Assembly: GCF_000702005.1 (NCBI RefSeq)
Contig: NZ_JNKI01000001.1
Location: 124,001 to 188,000, forward strand
Source: Selenomonas sp. ND2010
GTDB lineage: Bacteria; Bacillota; Negativicutes; Selenomonadales; Selenomonadaceae
Length of the DNA stretch: 64,000 nucleotides
Reading direction: 5' to 3'
Positions 55,372 to 64,000 of the stretch are shown in pieces. The notes under the pieces were generated by a model. That model was not told the origin of the DNA, searched no databases, and saw only the letters and a list, made by a program, of their open reading frames with translations. A program made the translations under genes and the position numbers. How positions within the stretch are numbered: the stretch's first letter is position 1; every line of letters starts with the position of its first letter.

Positions 55372-55432
55372 GGCGACTTACCTCGAACACGAACTGGGTA
55401 CTACTCCCCTGCAAACTGTAATTTTATGGCAA

Positions 55433-55468
55433 AATGGCCCGCTGACTTTGGTGTGTCAGCGGGCCATT
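55433..55468 (-). terminator. Terminator of rqcH
   Basis: AATGGCCCGCTGAC (55433-55446) and GTCAGCGGGCCATT (55455-55468) form a perfect 14-bp stem just after the rqcH stop on the minus strand; Ts follow on both sides. Confidence 0.85.
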
Positions 55469-55471
55469 ATT

Positions 55472-57229
55472 TTATTTTTTCTTTAGAAGGAACGGACGCA
55501 GTTCTTCTTCGTTGGGGGTGATGTATAGTGTCTTTTGGTTGGTGAAGATGACAAAGCCTGGCTTGCTGCCGGAGGGCTTTTTGACGTAGCGGATTTCGGT
55601 GTAGTCGACGGGGACTTTGGATGAGCCCTGGGCTTTGCTGAAGTGGGCGGCAAGGCTCGCGCAGAGCAGGATGGTTTCCTCGCTTACAGGAGCGCCGCCG
55701 TTGCGCAGGATGACGTGGGAGCCTGGGATGTTCTGCGTGTGGAACCAGGTGTCGTTGAAGCTGGCGGTCTTGCAGGTCAGCTTGTCGTTCTGGTAGTTGT
55801 TCTTGCCGATGAAGAGGTCAAAACCACCGTCCGGCGTCTGGAAGTGGAACGGATGCGAAGGCTTGTCGTTGTTCTTGCGCTTTAGTTTTTCGCGCAGGTA
55901 GCCGCCTGCCACGAGCTCGTTGTGGATTTCGGCGATTTCACCGAGGCTTTCCGAGGCGAGCAGGGAGGCTTCGATGCTTTCCAGATACGTGATGTTGTCT
56001 TCGCATTCACGGCGCTGGACGCGCAGGAGTTCTTGGGCACGTTTTAATTTGTCGTACTTCTTGTAGCAGGCCTGCATGTTCTGGATTAGCGTATAGCGCT
56101 GGTCCAGCGGAATCGTGATGGTTTCGCCGGCCTCGCTGTAGATGTTGGCGACGGTGATTTCGCTGTCGACATGGTCCTGGAACTGATACTGATAGGTCAT
56201 GAGGTTGTCGCCGCGAATCTTGTATTCCTCGGCATTTTCGGCAGCCGCGATTTCCTCATCGAGTTTCACGAGTTTGTTTTCGGCGCGGCTTAGTTCGTTC
56301 TTGACGAGCTTCTTGAACCGGTCTTTATCGGGGAGCACATAGCTGCCAGCCAGCTGGTCAGCCTTTTCGAGCATGGCGCTGATGGTGGGGAACGCAAGGC
56401 TCGTGCCCTCCGTCAGATAGTGGAGCGAAAACGAGCTCATAGCCAGGATTTTTTTGTTTTCATCTAGTACGAGAACGGGCGAAGCGGTTTCGCTGCTGGC
56501 GGCGATGCGGATTTCCGTCAGGGCTTCGCGTATGGCGGAAAAGTCGATTTCCTCCAGTGCATGGATGCGCGTGCTCGGCGCAAGGCCAGCCGAAAAGCAG
56601 GTCTCCTTAGCCGATACGGGACCAAAGCCCATGCAGGTTGCGAGCAGGGCTTTATCGAGCCGCTGCTCGCCGTCTTTTTTGAGGCTGGCGATAATATCCG
56701 CGAGGTCAGCGGTAAAGAGGTCGAGCTTATCCTGCCCCGGCGGCAGCTCGTAGGCATCACCGGGCAGAACCGTGCGTACGCGGCTGCTGTTGGCTCCGAT
56801 CTTGCGCAGGGCGTCGATAATCGTGCCGTCCTGCACGAGGATGATATTGCTGTATTTTCCCATGAGCTCCAGGACCAGCGTCTTGGTGACAATCTTGCCG
56901 CCAGCGGCCAGCGAATCGACATCCATGAGCAGCAGGCGGTCGAGGCCGTGCTGGCGGATGGCGGCGATGCGGCCGGTTTCGAGTTGCTTGCGCAGCACCA
57001 TGCAGAAGACCGGTGGTTCTGGCGGGTTTTCCAGATTGCGTTCCAGCAGATGCGCCGAAGGATTTTGCGAATTGATGGAGATATGCAGCAGGTAATTCTG
57101 TCCCGGCTGCCGAATGGAAAGGATGATGGATTGTTTGTTGGGTTGGGTGATTTTATCGATGCGCCCGCCGGCAAGCGTCGCGTTGAGCTCGCGGGCGAGA
57201 GCATGCATGGAAAAGCCGTCAAGACTCAT
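55472..57229 (-). CDS. rqcH: Rqc2 homologue RqcH (NFACT, fibronectin-binding family)
   Basis: 585 residues. The NFACT-N region opens with SLDGFSMHALARELNATLAG and GRIDKITQPNKQSI. A central coiled coil spans about 285-400. The NFACT-R domain (TPDGGFDLFIGKNNYQND, NDTWFHTQNIPGSHVILRNG) carries the conserved DxW. RqcH adds C-terminal alanine tails to stalled nascent chains on 50S subunits. Confidence 0.95.
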   Translation of the reverse strand: MSLDGFSMHALARELNATLAGGRIDKITQPNKQSIILSIRQPGQNYLLHISINSQNPSAHLLERNLENPPEPPVFCMVLRKQLETGRIAAIRQHGLDRLLLMDVDSLAAGGKIVTKTLVLELMGKYSNIILVQDGTIIDALRKIGANSSRVRTVLPGDAYELPPGQDKLDLFTADLADIIASLKKDGEQRLDKALLATCMGFGPVSAKETCFSAGLAPSTRIHALEEIDFSAIREALTEIRIAASSETASPVLVLDENKKILAMSSFSLHYLTEGTSLAFPTISAMLEKADQLAGSYVLPDKDRFKKLVKNELSRAENKLVKLDEEIAAAENAEEYKIRGDNLMTYQYQFQDHVDSEITVANIYSEAGETITIPLDQRYTLIQNMQACYKKYDKLKRAQELLRVQRRECEDNITYLESIEASLLASESLGEIAEIHNELVAGGYLREKLKRKNNDKPSHPFHFQTPDGGFDLFIGKNNYQNDKLTCKTASFNDTWFHTQNIPGSHVILRNGGAPVSEETILLCASLAAHFSKAQGSSKVPVDYTEIRYVKKPSGSKPGFVIFTNQKTLYITPNEEELRPFLLKKK

Positions 57230-57325
57230 GATAATGCTCCTTTATAAATCGTAGGGTATAACTTCTAAATTATATCATTAATGCCAGAGCGGGGCAATTC
57301 ATTGACGCAATGCAGGGGAAAGGTA

Positions 57326-57354
57326 TTGCATAAGATTACAAAAAACAATATAAT
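57326..57354 (+). promoter_or_regulatory. Predicted promoter of the dapF operon
   Basis: TTGCAT (57326-57331), 17-bp spacer, perfect TATAAT (57349-57354). Confidence 0.75.
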
Positions 57355-57391
57355 ACTATAATGAGTAACTAGAATTGGGAGGCTGTAAGCG

Positions 57392-58225
57392 ATGAAATTT
57401 ACGAAATGGCAGGGCTGCGGCAATGACTTTGTGCTCATTGACTGCCGCGAGCAAGAGCCGGAGGATTATGCGGCGCTTTCCCAGAAGGTTTGTGATCGTC
57501 ATTATGGTATCGGTGCGGATGGCATTCTCGTCGTATTGCCGTCGGCTAAAGCGGATTTTCGCATGCGCATCTTCAATACAGACGGCAGTGAGGCCGAAAT
57601 GTGCGGCAACGGCATCCGCTGCTTTGCGCGCTATCTTTACGACTATAAATTGACCAGCAAGACGGAATTTACGGTCGAGACTGGTGCGGGCATCCTCGTA
57701 CCGAAAATCATCCTGGATGGCGGCAAAGTGACCGGTGTCCAGGTAGATATGGGTGAGCCGCATCTGCTGGGCGAGGAGATTCCCGTCGTGGGCTTCGATG
57801 GCAGGAGGGTTATCGCTGAGCCGATTACGGTGGAAGGCAAAACCTATGCGATGACGGCCGTCTCGATGGGCAATCCGCACTGCGTCGTCTTTGTCGACGA
57901 TGCGGAAAATTTCCCGATTGAGGAGCTTGGCACGCAGTTTGAGCATCACGAGTTCTTCCCGCGCAAGACGAATACGGAATTCGTCGAGGTCAAGGACCGC
58001 AGCCATGTGCGCATGCGCGTCTGGGAACGCGGCGCAGCGATTACGCTGGCCTGCGGTACGGGATCGTGTGCTACGGTGGTAGCCGGCGTCCTCAACGATA
58101 AAATCGATCGCAAGGCCGAGGTTCAGCTCGACGGTGGCAAACTCATCGTCGAGTGGGCCGCAAACAATCACGTGTTCATGACGGGCCCCGCTGAGCTCGT
58201 GTTCACGGGCGAGTGGAACGGTTGA
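57392..58225 (+). CDS. dapF: Diaminopimelate epimerase DapF
   Basis: 277 residues. The two catalytic cysteines lie in EMCGNGIRCFARY and LACGTGSCATVVAG. It makes meso-diaminopimelate for lysine and cell wall. The start follows GGGAGG. Confidence 0.98.
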   Translation: MKFTKWQGCGNDFVLIDCREQEPEDYAALSQKVCDRHYGIGADGILVVLPSAKADFRMRIFNTDGSEAEMCGNGIRCFARYLYDYKLTSKTEFTVETGAGILVPKIILDGGKVTGVQVDMGEPHLLGEEIPVVGFDGRRVIAEPITVEGKTYAMTAVSMGNPHCVVFVDDAENFPIEELGTQFEHHEFFPRKTNTEFVEVKDRSHVRMRVWERGAAITLACGTGSCATVVAGVLNDKIDRKAEVQLDGGKLIVEWAANNHVFMTGPAELVFTGEWNG

Positions 58226-58249
58226 GATGACAGGGAAAGAGGCGGCTTT

Positions 58250-59128
58250 ATGCTAAAGAGCATGACGGGATTTGGTGCAGCAGCCCTCGAAACGGACGAC
58301 TACAAAGTCTCAGTGGAAATAAAGGCTGTAAATCAGCGATTCCTGGAAATCAATTTTCATATCGGACGGCAGTTAAATGCCTGGGAGGATGCCTTGCGGA
58401 AGGCTATCAAAGGTGTTGTGGCCCGTGGCAAGGTGGATGTATTCATCAATTATGTCGACAAGCGTGAAAATCAGACGGAGATTCGTATCGATAAGGGATT
58501 GGTATTGGCCTATCAGCAGGCGCTTAACCATATGAGTGATGTGCTCCACGTAGCTCGTCCCGATGATGTGCAGATCTTTGCCGGTTTCCCCGATGTGTTG
58601 CAGGTTGATACCTCGGTGAATTTGGAGGGGATGAAGCCGGTTTTGTTGCAGACCATGCAGGAAGCACTGCGGGCTTTTGACAAGATGCGGTCGGTAGAAG
58701 GCGAAAATATCCGGGAGGATTTCTGCGCGCGGCTGGAGAAGCTTGAGGTAATGCGCAATAAGCTTGGTGAAATTGCGCCAGGAATTGTATCTGCTTATCG
58801 GGAACACCTGCGGCAGACCATTGCCCAGGCCTTGGCGTCTCAGACGTTCGATGAAACCCGCCTGATACAGGAAACCGCGATTTATGCCGATCGGGTGGAT
58901 ATTACGGAGGAGATTGTCCGGCTCGAAAGTCATTTCGGACAATTTCGCCGGATTGTTGAGGATGCGGCAGAACCTGTCGGCCGTAAACTCGATTTTCTCA
59001 TTCAAGAAATCAATCGGGAAACCAATACCATCGGTTCGAAAGCGAACAGCACGGAAGCTGCGCAACTGGTTGTGGACATGAAGAGCGAGATTGAAAAACT
59101 TCGCGAGCAGGTCCAGAATATCGAATAA
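58250..59128 (+). CDS. yicC: YicC/YloC-family endoribonuclease
   Basis: 292 residues. It opens with LKSMTGFGAAALE and has VEIKAVNQRFLEINFHI and the C-terminal GRKLDFLIQEINRETNTIGS, KANS, the family signature. It leads the yicC-remA-gmk-rpoZ-coaBC order typical of Firmicutes. Confidence 0.95.
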   Translation: MLKSMTGFGAAALETDDYKVSVEIKAVNQRFLEINFHIGRQLNAWEDALRKAIKGVVARGKVDVFINYVDKRENQTEIRIDKGLVLAYQQALNHMSDVLHVARPDDVQIFAGFPDVLQVDTSVNLEGMKPVLLQTMQEALRAFDKMRSVEGENIREDFCARLEKLEVMRNKLGEIAPGIVSAYREHLRQTIAQALASQTFDETRLIQETAIYADRVDITEEIVRLESHFGQFRRIVEDAAEPVGRKLDFLIQEINRETNTIGSKANSTEAAQLVVDMKSEIEKLREQVQNIE

Positions 59129-59143
59129 AGAGGAGGATGCCTC

Positions 59144-59434
59144 ATGGATATCAAACTCATAAACATTGGCTTTGGCAATATCGTATCAGCAAACCGCATC
59201 GTGGCTATTGTAAGCCCCGAATCGGCACCAATAAAACGCATCATTCAGGAAGCCCGCGATGGCGAGCGCCTTATCGATGCGACGTATGGCCGCCGCACCC
59301 GCGCGGTCATCATCATGGACAGCGACCATGTTATTCTGTCGGCGGTTCAGCCCGAGACGGTGGCGCATCGTGTCGATGTGGATGATGATACTGAGGCAAA
59401 AGCAGAAATAAAAGAGAAAGAAGACGAAGCGTAA
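59144..59434 (+). CDS. remA: RemA-family DNA-binding regulator (DUF370)
   Basis: 96 residues. [20 protein letters not shown] and [20 protein letters not shown] are diagnostic. In Bacillus RemA activates matrix genes. The C-terminal tail here is acidic and somewhat longer than usual. Confidence 0.95.
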   Translation: MDIKLINIGFGNIVSANRIVAIVSPESAPIKRIIQEARDGERLIDATYGRRTRAVIIMDSDHVILSAVQPETVAHRVDVDDDTEAKAEIKEKEDEA

Positions 59435-59436
59435 GA

Positions 59437-60039
59437 ATGAGCAGAGGATTATTGATTGTAGTTTCCGGCCCGTCAGGAACGGGGAAGGGAACGGTCTGCG
59501 GGGAACTTCTCGCGCAGACTCCAGAGCTTGCCTATTCTATTTCCGCTACGACGCGCAAGCCGCGTGAGGGCGAGGTTGATGGCAAGAATTATTACTTTAT
59601 GGACAAAGCAGCCTTCGAGAAAATGATCGAGGAGGGTGGTTTTCTCGAGTATGCCAACGTCTATGGCAATTACTACGGTACCCCGATAGGAAAGATTGAG
59701 GAACGTCTCGCCGCTGGGGAGGACATTCTGCTGGAAATCGATACCCAGGGGGCCCTCAATGTCATGAAAAAGTGCCCGGATGGGCTCTTTATCTTCCTGC
59801 TGCCACCGTCCATTGGCGAACTGGAACGCCGCATCCGCGGACGCGGTTCGGAGACGGCAGAGTCCCTGGCAAAACGTCTGGGGGCAGCCAAGGAAGAGAT
59901 TGCCATTGGCCGTCAATATGGCTATGTGGTAGTAAATGACACGGTAAAACGCGCGGTGGAGCGCATCAAGAGCATCATGGTTGCCGAGCACTGCCGTGTC
60001 GACAAGAATTACGATATATTTGAGGAGTTGGAACAGTAA
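59437..60039 (+). CDS. gmk: Guanylate kinase
   Basis: 200 residues. P-loop VVSGPSGTGKGTVC, SATTRKPREGEVDGKNYYF and DTQGALNVM are the expected motifs. It phosphorylates GMP to GDP. The stop overlaps the rpoZ start by one base. Confidence 0.98.
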   Translation: MSRGLLIVVSGPSGTGKGTVCGELLAQTPELAYSISATTRKPREGEVDGKNYYFMDKAAFEKMIEEGGFLEYANVYGNYYGTPIGKIEERLAAGEDILLEIDTQGALNVMKKCPDGLFIFLLPPSIGELERRIRGRGSETAESLAKRLGAAKEEIAIGRQYGYVVVNDTVKRAVERIKSIMVAEHCRVDKNYDIFEELEQ

Positions 60040-60275
60040 TGAAAGCAAATAACAATCCAGAGATGAGCATGGTAAATCCGTCCACGGATACGCTGATGAG
60101 CCAGGTGGACAGCCGTTATGGTCTCGTAGTCTGCGCATCCAAACGCGCCCGTCAGCTGCTCGATGGCGAAGAGCTCAAAGAGCTCAAATCCAAATCGACG
60201 AAGAATGTTACCAATGCGTTGGAAGAGATTGCCGAGGGCAAAATCAACTATCGCATTTCCAAAGCGGACCTTTAA
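60039..60275 (+). CDS. rpoZ: RNA polymerase omega subunit
   Basis: 78 residues. SRYGLVVCASKRARQL and the conserved NALEEIAEGKINY fit omega. It stabilises the beta' subunit. Confidence 0.95.
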   Translation: MKANNNPEMSMVNPSTDTLMSQVDSRYGLVVCASKRARQLLDGEELKELKSKSTKNVTNALEEIAEGKINYRISKADL

Positions 60276-60278
60276 GCT

Positions 60279-61523
60279 ATGGAACTCGCAGGTAAGAAGA
60301 TTGTCTTGGGCGTAACGGGCGGAATAGCCGCTTATAAGGCCGTAGAGATTGTCAGCCGCCTGCGTAAAGCAGGGGCCGAGGTTCATGTCATAATGACCCG
60401 GGAAGCCACTGAGTTTGTCACGGAGCTTACCTTCCGCGAAATCAGCGGCCAGCCCGTGGCCGTCGACATGTGGGACAAAGTCACGCATTTTAACGTGGAG
60501 CACATCGCGCTCGCGCAGCTTGCTGACCTCATGCTGATTGCACCGGCTACGGCGAACATCATTGCCAAGGCGGCGGTTGGCATCGCCGATGATATGTTAT
60601 CGACGACGCTGCTGGCGACTAAGGCACCCATTTATATAGCGCCCGCCATGAATACGAATATGTATGAAAATCCCATCACGCAGCGCAACATCGCGGAGCT
60701 AAAGAATCGTGGTTTCCACATCATCGAACCAGCGGCTGGGCATCTGGCCTGCGGTACGAGCGGCAAGGGGCGTCTGCCTGAGCCCGTGGATATCGTGCGC
60801 ATCGTAAGGGAAGCGTTGACAAGTCAGAAATTGACAAGTCAAACTTTGACCGGTCAAAAAATCCTGGTCACAGCTGGCGGTACGATTGAACCGCTTGATC
60901 CCGTGCGCTATATCGGCAACCGATCGACGGGACGCATGGGGTATGCCGTGGCAGCAGAAGCTGCGCGTCGTGGTGCGGACGTCGTGCTGGTTTCGGGACC
61001 ATCGGCGCTGGCAGATCCCGTGGGAGTTCGTGTCATTCGCATCGAGACGGCTCGGCAAATGCGTGAGGCTGTTTTGCGGGAATTCCCGACGGCAGCGGCT
61101 GTCATCAAGTCGGCGGCGGTGGCGGACTATCGCCCAGCTGTGGTGGCGGACCAGAAAATCAAAAAGAGCGATGAGGGTTTGACGCTGAAGTTTGTGCGCA
61201 ATCCCGACATTTTACTGGAGCTCGGTCAGAAAAAGGAGCATCAAGTGCTCGTTGGCTTTGCGGCTGAGACTTGTCAGGTCGAGGAATATGCGCGCAGGAA
61301 ACTTTCCAAAAAGAATCTTGACTTTATCGTAGCGAATGACGTATCGGAGGCAGATGCAGGCTTTGGCGTTGATACCAACCGCATCAAACTCATTGACCGG
61401 TCAGGAAAGATGACGGCATATCCGCTCATGAGCAAAAAAGAGTTGGCTGGGATTATTCTCGATCATGTTGCGACTGTCTTGAATAACACGCAACAGATGT
61501 CTGCTCAACAAAAACAAAACTAG
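60279..61523 (+). CDS. coaBC: Bifunctional phosphopantothenoylcysteine decarboxylase/synthetase CoaBC
   Basis: 414 residues. CoaC half: VLGVTGGIAAYKAVEIVSRL, NTNMYENP, ACGTSGKGRLPEP. CoaB half: ILVTAGGTIEPLDPVRYIGN and GFAAET. The linker between them contains [15 protein letters not shown], encoded by three TGACNNGTCA units at 15-bp spacing (60817-60856); a further TGACCGGTCA lies at 61394-61403 near the C-terminus. Confidence 0.96.
   Translation: MELAGKKIVLGVTGGIAAYKAVEIVSRLRKAGAEVHVIMTREATEFVTELTFREISGQPVAVDMWDKVTHFNVEHIALAQLADLMLIAPATANIIAKAAVGIADDMLSTTLLATKAPIYIAPAMNTNMYENPITQRNIAELKNRGFHIIEPAAGHLACGTSGKGRLPEPVDIVRIVREALTSQKLTSQTLTGQKILVTAGGTIEPLDPVRYIGNRSTGRMGYAVAAEAARRGADVVLVSGPSALADPVGVRVIRIETARQMREAVLREFPTAAAVIKSAAVADYRPAVVADQKIKKSDEGLTLKFVRNPDILLELGQKKEHQVLVGFAAETCQVEEYARRKLSKKNLDFIVANDVSEADAGFGVDTNRIKLIDRSGKMTAYPLMSKKELAGIILDHVATVLNNTQQMSAQQKQN
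60817..60856. repeat. Array of three TGACNNGTCA palindromes inside coaBC
   Basis: Units at 60817, 60832 and 60847, spaced exactly 15 bp, read in frame as L-T-(S/G)-Q-x at the interdomain linker. Confidence 0.9.
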
Positions 61524-61583
61524 ACTTTATTTATGTAACACTGTATAATAATATTTGTTATTGTACAGTGTTACATTTTTTTT
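61521..61583 (+). promoter_or_regulatory. Promoter overlapped by a 13-bp inverted repeat, also a possible terminator
   Basis: TAGACT (61521-61526), 17-bp spacer and TATAAT (61544-61549) suggest a promoter for the transporter genes. ATGTAACACTGTA (61533-61545) and TACAGTGTTACAT (61564-61576) are perfect inverted arms flanking the predicted start of transcription, followed by a T run. This can be the coaBC terminator, an operator, or both. Confidence 0.6.
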
Positions 61584-61598
61584 GAGGGTGGGGATTAT

Positions 61599-62594
61599 AT
61601 GAAATTGTCAAGAAAAGCAAAAGTGTTGGCCCTGGGGATTGCGACGATGCTGGCAGCTGGTGCTATGGCTGGCTGTGGTTCGGAGCAGTCGGCGGGCAAT
61701 AAGACCTATAAGATCGGCGTGGTCCAGCTCGTAGAGCATAGTGCTTTGGATGCCGCCAATAAGGGCTTTGTCGACGGGTTAAAGGAGCGTGGATTCGAGG
61801 AAGGAAAGAACGTGACCTTTGATCAGCAGAATGCGCAGGCAGATCAGTCCAATCTACAGAATATCGCGCAGCGGTTTGTCAGTGGCAAGATGGATTTGAT
61901 TTGTGCGATTGCCACGCCGGCTGCACAGACCATTGCTAATGCCACGAAGGATATTCCCATCCTGGGCACGGCCATCACGGACTATGTGGGAGCAAAACTG
62001 GTGTCGAACAATGACCGTCCGGGGACCAATGTGTCGGGAACTAGTGACATGAACCCCATTAAGGAACAGATTGATTTGCTCATGAAGATTTGCCCGAATG
62101 CTAAAACGATTGGAACCATCTATTGTTCCAGTGAGGTAAATTCGGAAGTTCAGGTAAAGGCCATGAAAGATTATGCCGAGTCGAAGGGACTCACGGTAAA
62201 AATCGCTACGATTTCCACGGTCAACGATATTCAGCAGGCGGCTCAGAGCCTGGCCAGTGAGGTCGACGCTTTCTACGTGCCGACGGATAATATTCTCGCA
62301 TCGGCAATGCCGAATCTCGTAGCAATCACGGATGCGGCCAAGAAACCGGTATTCTGCGGCGAGCCGAATATGGTCAAAGCAGGCGGCCTGGCTACGTATG
62401 GTATCGATTATTACAAATTAGGCGTACAGACGGGACACATGGCTGCCGATGTATTGGAGGGCAAGGCGAAACCAGCCGAGATGCCAATCCAGACCGCGCA
62501 GGATCTTACGGTCGTAATCAACAAAAAGAATGCGGCCGCTCTGGGGATTACGCTTCCAGCCGATGTCCTCAATGGTGCAGAAGTCGTAGAATAA
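61599..62594 (+). CDS. ABC transporter substrate-binding lipoprotein, TrpX-like
   Basis: 331 residues with a lipoprotein signal peptide; the lipobox AMAGC places the modified cysteine at residue 26. The rest matches the ABC_sub_bind family (IGVVQLVEHSALDAANKGFV, ICAIATPAAQTIANATKDIP, GTSDMNPIKEQIDLLM). Members include TrpX of the tryptophan/tyrosine system; the ligand here is uncertain. Permease and ATPase genes follow. Confidence 0.9.
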   Translation: MKLSRKAKVLALGIATMLAAGAMAGCGSEQSAGNKTYKIGVVQLVEHSALDAANKGFVDGLKERGFEEGKNVTFDQQNAQADQSNLQNIAQRFVSGKMDLICAIATPAAQTIANATKDIPILGTAITDYVGAKLVSNNDRPGTNVSGTSDMNPIKEQIDLLMKICPNAKTIGTIYCSSEVNSEVQVKAMKDYAESKGLTVKIATISTVNDIQQAAQSLASEVDAFYVPTDNILASAMPNLVAITDAAKKPVFCGEPNMVKAGGLATYGIDYYKLGVQTGHMAADVLEGKAKPAEMPIQTAQDLTVVINKKNAAALGITLPADVLNGAEVVE

Positions 62595-62677
62595 CAGCCG
62601 AGATTGACGCAGAGGGGCGTTTCGGATGCTGCTGCATTCGCTGCGCTCCTTTGTCATAAGTAATAGGAGATGCAAAT

Positions 62678-63556
62678 ATGGATTTAGTAATTGCTACGGT
62701 CTCACAGGGCCTGTTATGGGCACTGCTGGCAATCGGTGTGTATTTGACCTTCCGCGTCCTCGATATCGCGGATTTGACGGTCGAAGGCAGTTTTCCGTTG
62801 GGGGCTGCAACTGCCGCGACGCTCATTGTGGCAGGATATCATCCCCTCGTGGCTATTCTCGCTGCTTGCGTGACTGGTATGCTGGCTGGCGTAGTCACGG
62901 GCATTCTTTGCACAAAGTTCAAGATTCCCGCCCTGCTGGCTGGTATTCTTACGATGATTGCCCTTTATTCGGTAAATCTTCGCATTATGGGAAAAGCCAA
63001 TCTGCCGTTGTTGCAACAGGATACGATTTTTACAATATGGAATTTGGGCATGGATAAGATGATGACTACTTTGGCGATTGGTGCTGTCATCGTTTTTGTG
63101 GTGGCGCTGCTGAATTATTGGTTCTTTGGCACGGAACTTGGGACCGCTGTCAGAGCTACGGGATTCAACCCGCATATGATTCGCGCCAATGGCATCAATA
63201 CGGACAATATGATCGTATTGGGGCTTTTGCTGTCCAATGGCCTTGTGGCGATTTCGGGAGCCCTGGTCGCGCAGAGCAATGGCTTTGCCGATGTCGGGAT
63301 GGGCGTTGGTACCATTGTCATTGGCTTGGCCTCGGTCATAATCGGGGAAGTGCTCTTTGGCACGCGCAGCTTCAAGAACTGCCTAATTTCCGTTATTCTG
63401 GGATCGATAGTCTATCGTGCCGTCATTGCCATCGTGCTGCAGATGGGAATGCCACCTAATGATTTGAAACTCTTCACGGCAATTCTAGTGGCGCTGGCAC
63501 TTTCAATGCCACTTTTGCAGGCGCGTTGGAATAAAATTAGGAAAGGAGGCCGCTGA
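62678..63556 (+). CDS. ABC transporter permease, TrpY-like
   Basis: 292 residues, eight or so membrane segments, of the branched-chain amino acid permease-like type (LTFRVLDIADLTVEGSFPLG, GLLLSNGLVAISGALVAQSN, GEVLFGTRSF). It pairs with the preceding lipoprotein and following ATPase. Confidence 0.92.
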   Translation: MDLVIATVSQGLLWALLAIGVYLTFRVLDIADLTVEGSFPLGAATAATLIVAGYHPLVAILAACVTGMLAGVVTGILCTKFKIPALLAGILTMIALYSVNLRIMGKANLPLLQQDTIFTIWNLGMDKMMTTLAIGAVIVFVVALLNYWFFGTELGTAVRATGFNPHMIRANGINTDNMIVLGLLLSNGLVAISGALVAQSNGFADVGMGVGTIVIGLASVIIGEVLFGTRSFKNCLISVILGSIVYRAVIAIVLQMGMPPNDLKLFTAILVALALSMPLLQARWNKIRKGGR

Positions 63557-63557
63557 G

Positions 63558-64000
63558 ATGCTTCATATCGAAAATATATCGAAGACATTCAATCCTGGAA
63601 CAATCACCGAAAAGCTGGCACTGCATAACGTGAGTCTCCATCTTGCACCAGGAGATTTTGTTACCGTTATCGGCGGCAATGGCGCCGGTAAATCGACGCT
63701 GATGAATTCCATTGCGGGGACCTATCCCGTAGATGAGGGGCGTATCACTATCGACGGAACGGACATCACCAAATGGCCGGAGCACAAACGGGCAAAATAC
63801 ATTGGCCGGGTATTCCAGGACCCGATGATGGGAACGGCTGCTGGCATGATGATTGAAGAGAATCTGGCAATTGCTGCCAGACGCGGCAAATCGCCGACGC
63901 TTAAATGGAGTTCTTCGGCAGACAGCCGGCAGCATTTCCGGGAATTGTTAATGAGCTTGAACCTGGGATTGGAAGACCGGTTGGAATCAAAAGTAGGCTT
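63558..64000 (+). CDS. ABC transporter ATP-binding protein, TrpZ-like, cut by the window end
   Basis: ATG 63558 overlaps the end region of the permease gene by spacing of one base and follows AAAGGAGG. The 147 visible residues have Walker A GGNGAGKSTLMNSIAG and the Q-loop RVFQDPMMGT. The signature and Walker B lie beyond the window. Confidence 0.94.
   Translation, partial: MLHIENISKTFNPGTITEKLALHNVSLHLAPGDFVTVIGGNGAGKSTLMNSIAGTYPVDEGRITIDGTDITKWPEHKRAKYIGRVFQDPMMGTAAGMMIEENLAIAARRGKSPTLKWSSSADSRQHFRELLMSLNLGLEDRLESKVG

Overview
This window looks like the chromosome of a motile, anaerobic, Gram-negative-type Firmicute, most likely a Negativicute close to Selenomonas or Mitsuokella. That is inferred from the gene mix, not from a database search. 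Firmicute-type genes (remA, sepF, divIVA, ylmH, pyrR, rqcH, a THF riboswitch on folT) sit beside hfq, a flagellin, and an ethanolamine ammonia-lyase/cobamide operon. Core genes are moderately GC-rich. Parts of the first 15 kb are clearly AT-rich.

Layout. 1-291 is the end of a glycerate kinase. 475-15349 is a defence island: a Schlafen AlbA_2-type ATPase, a Gabija-like OLD nuclease/UvrD helicase pair, a broken type I restriction system (hsdM cut off at about 5500, no hsdS, frameshifted hsdR), an AbiE type IV toxin-antitoxin pair, a minimal CBASS-type CD-NTase/SLATT pair, a vWA pseudogene, a set of nucleotide-handling genes (P-loop protein, deoxyribosyltransferase, NUDIX, EVE), and a GmrSD-type remnant. 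Three genes here are each frameshifted by one extra G in a poly-G run.

15.4-19.3 kb holds two zinc-ribbon membrane proteins and a chemoreceptor. 19.6-21.7 kb is a fused PTS EIICBA behind a leader terminator. 21.9-29.3 kb is an operon of ethanolamine permease, eutA, eutB, eutC, cobT, cobS and cobC, which pairs the B12-dependent lyase with the enzymes that build its cofactor's nucleotide loop. Then come nagB with a GlcNAc-type EIICB, a DASS anion transporter behind an attenuator, and folT behind a THF riboswitch.

34.1-53.4 kb is housekeeping: infC (AUU start)-rpmI-rplT with a leader, an rRNA methyltransferase, thiN, miaA-hfq, dut, rarA, an Rrf2 regulator with a cysteine desulfurase, rodZ, radical SAM genes, nrdR, and a division-linked cluster (pgeF, yggS, sepF, ylmH, divIVA, lspA, rluD, pyrR). 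53.4-57.2 kb has a flagellin and rqcH on the minus strand, separated by two related ~200-bp palindromic elements. 57.4-61.5 kb is dapF, yicC, remA, gmk, rpoZ, coaBC. The window ends in an ABC transporter of the TrpXYZ type, cut by the edge.

Most unusual signals: (i) in-frame arrays of the palindrome TGACNNGTCA, repeated at exact 15-bp spacing inside conserved genes; (ii) the paired palindromic elements near 55 kb, whose arms differ but keep pairing; (iii) the layered, partly broken defence island; (iv) several promoter-leader-terminator arrangements ahead of transport operons.
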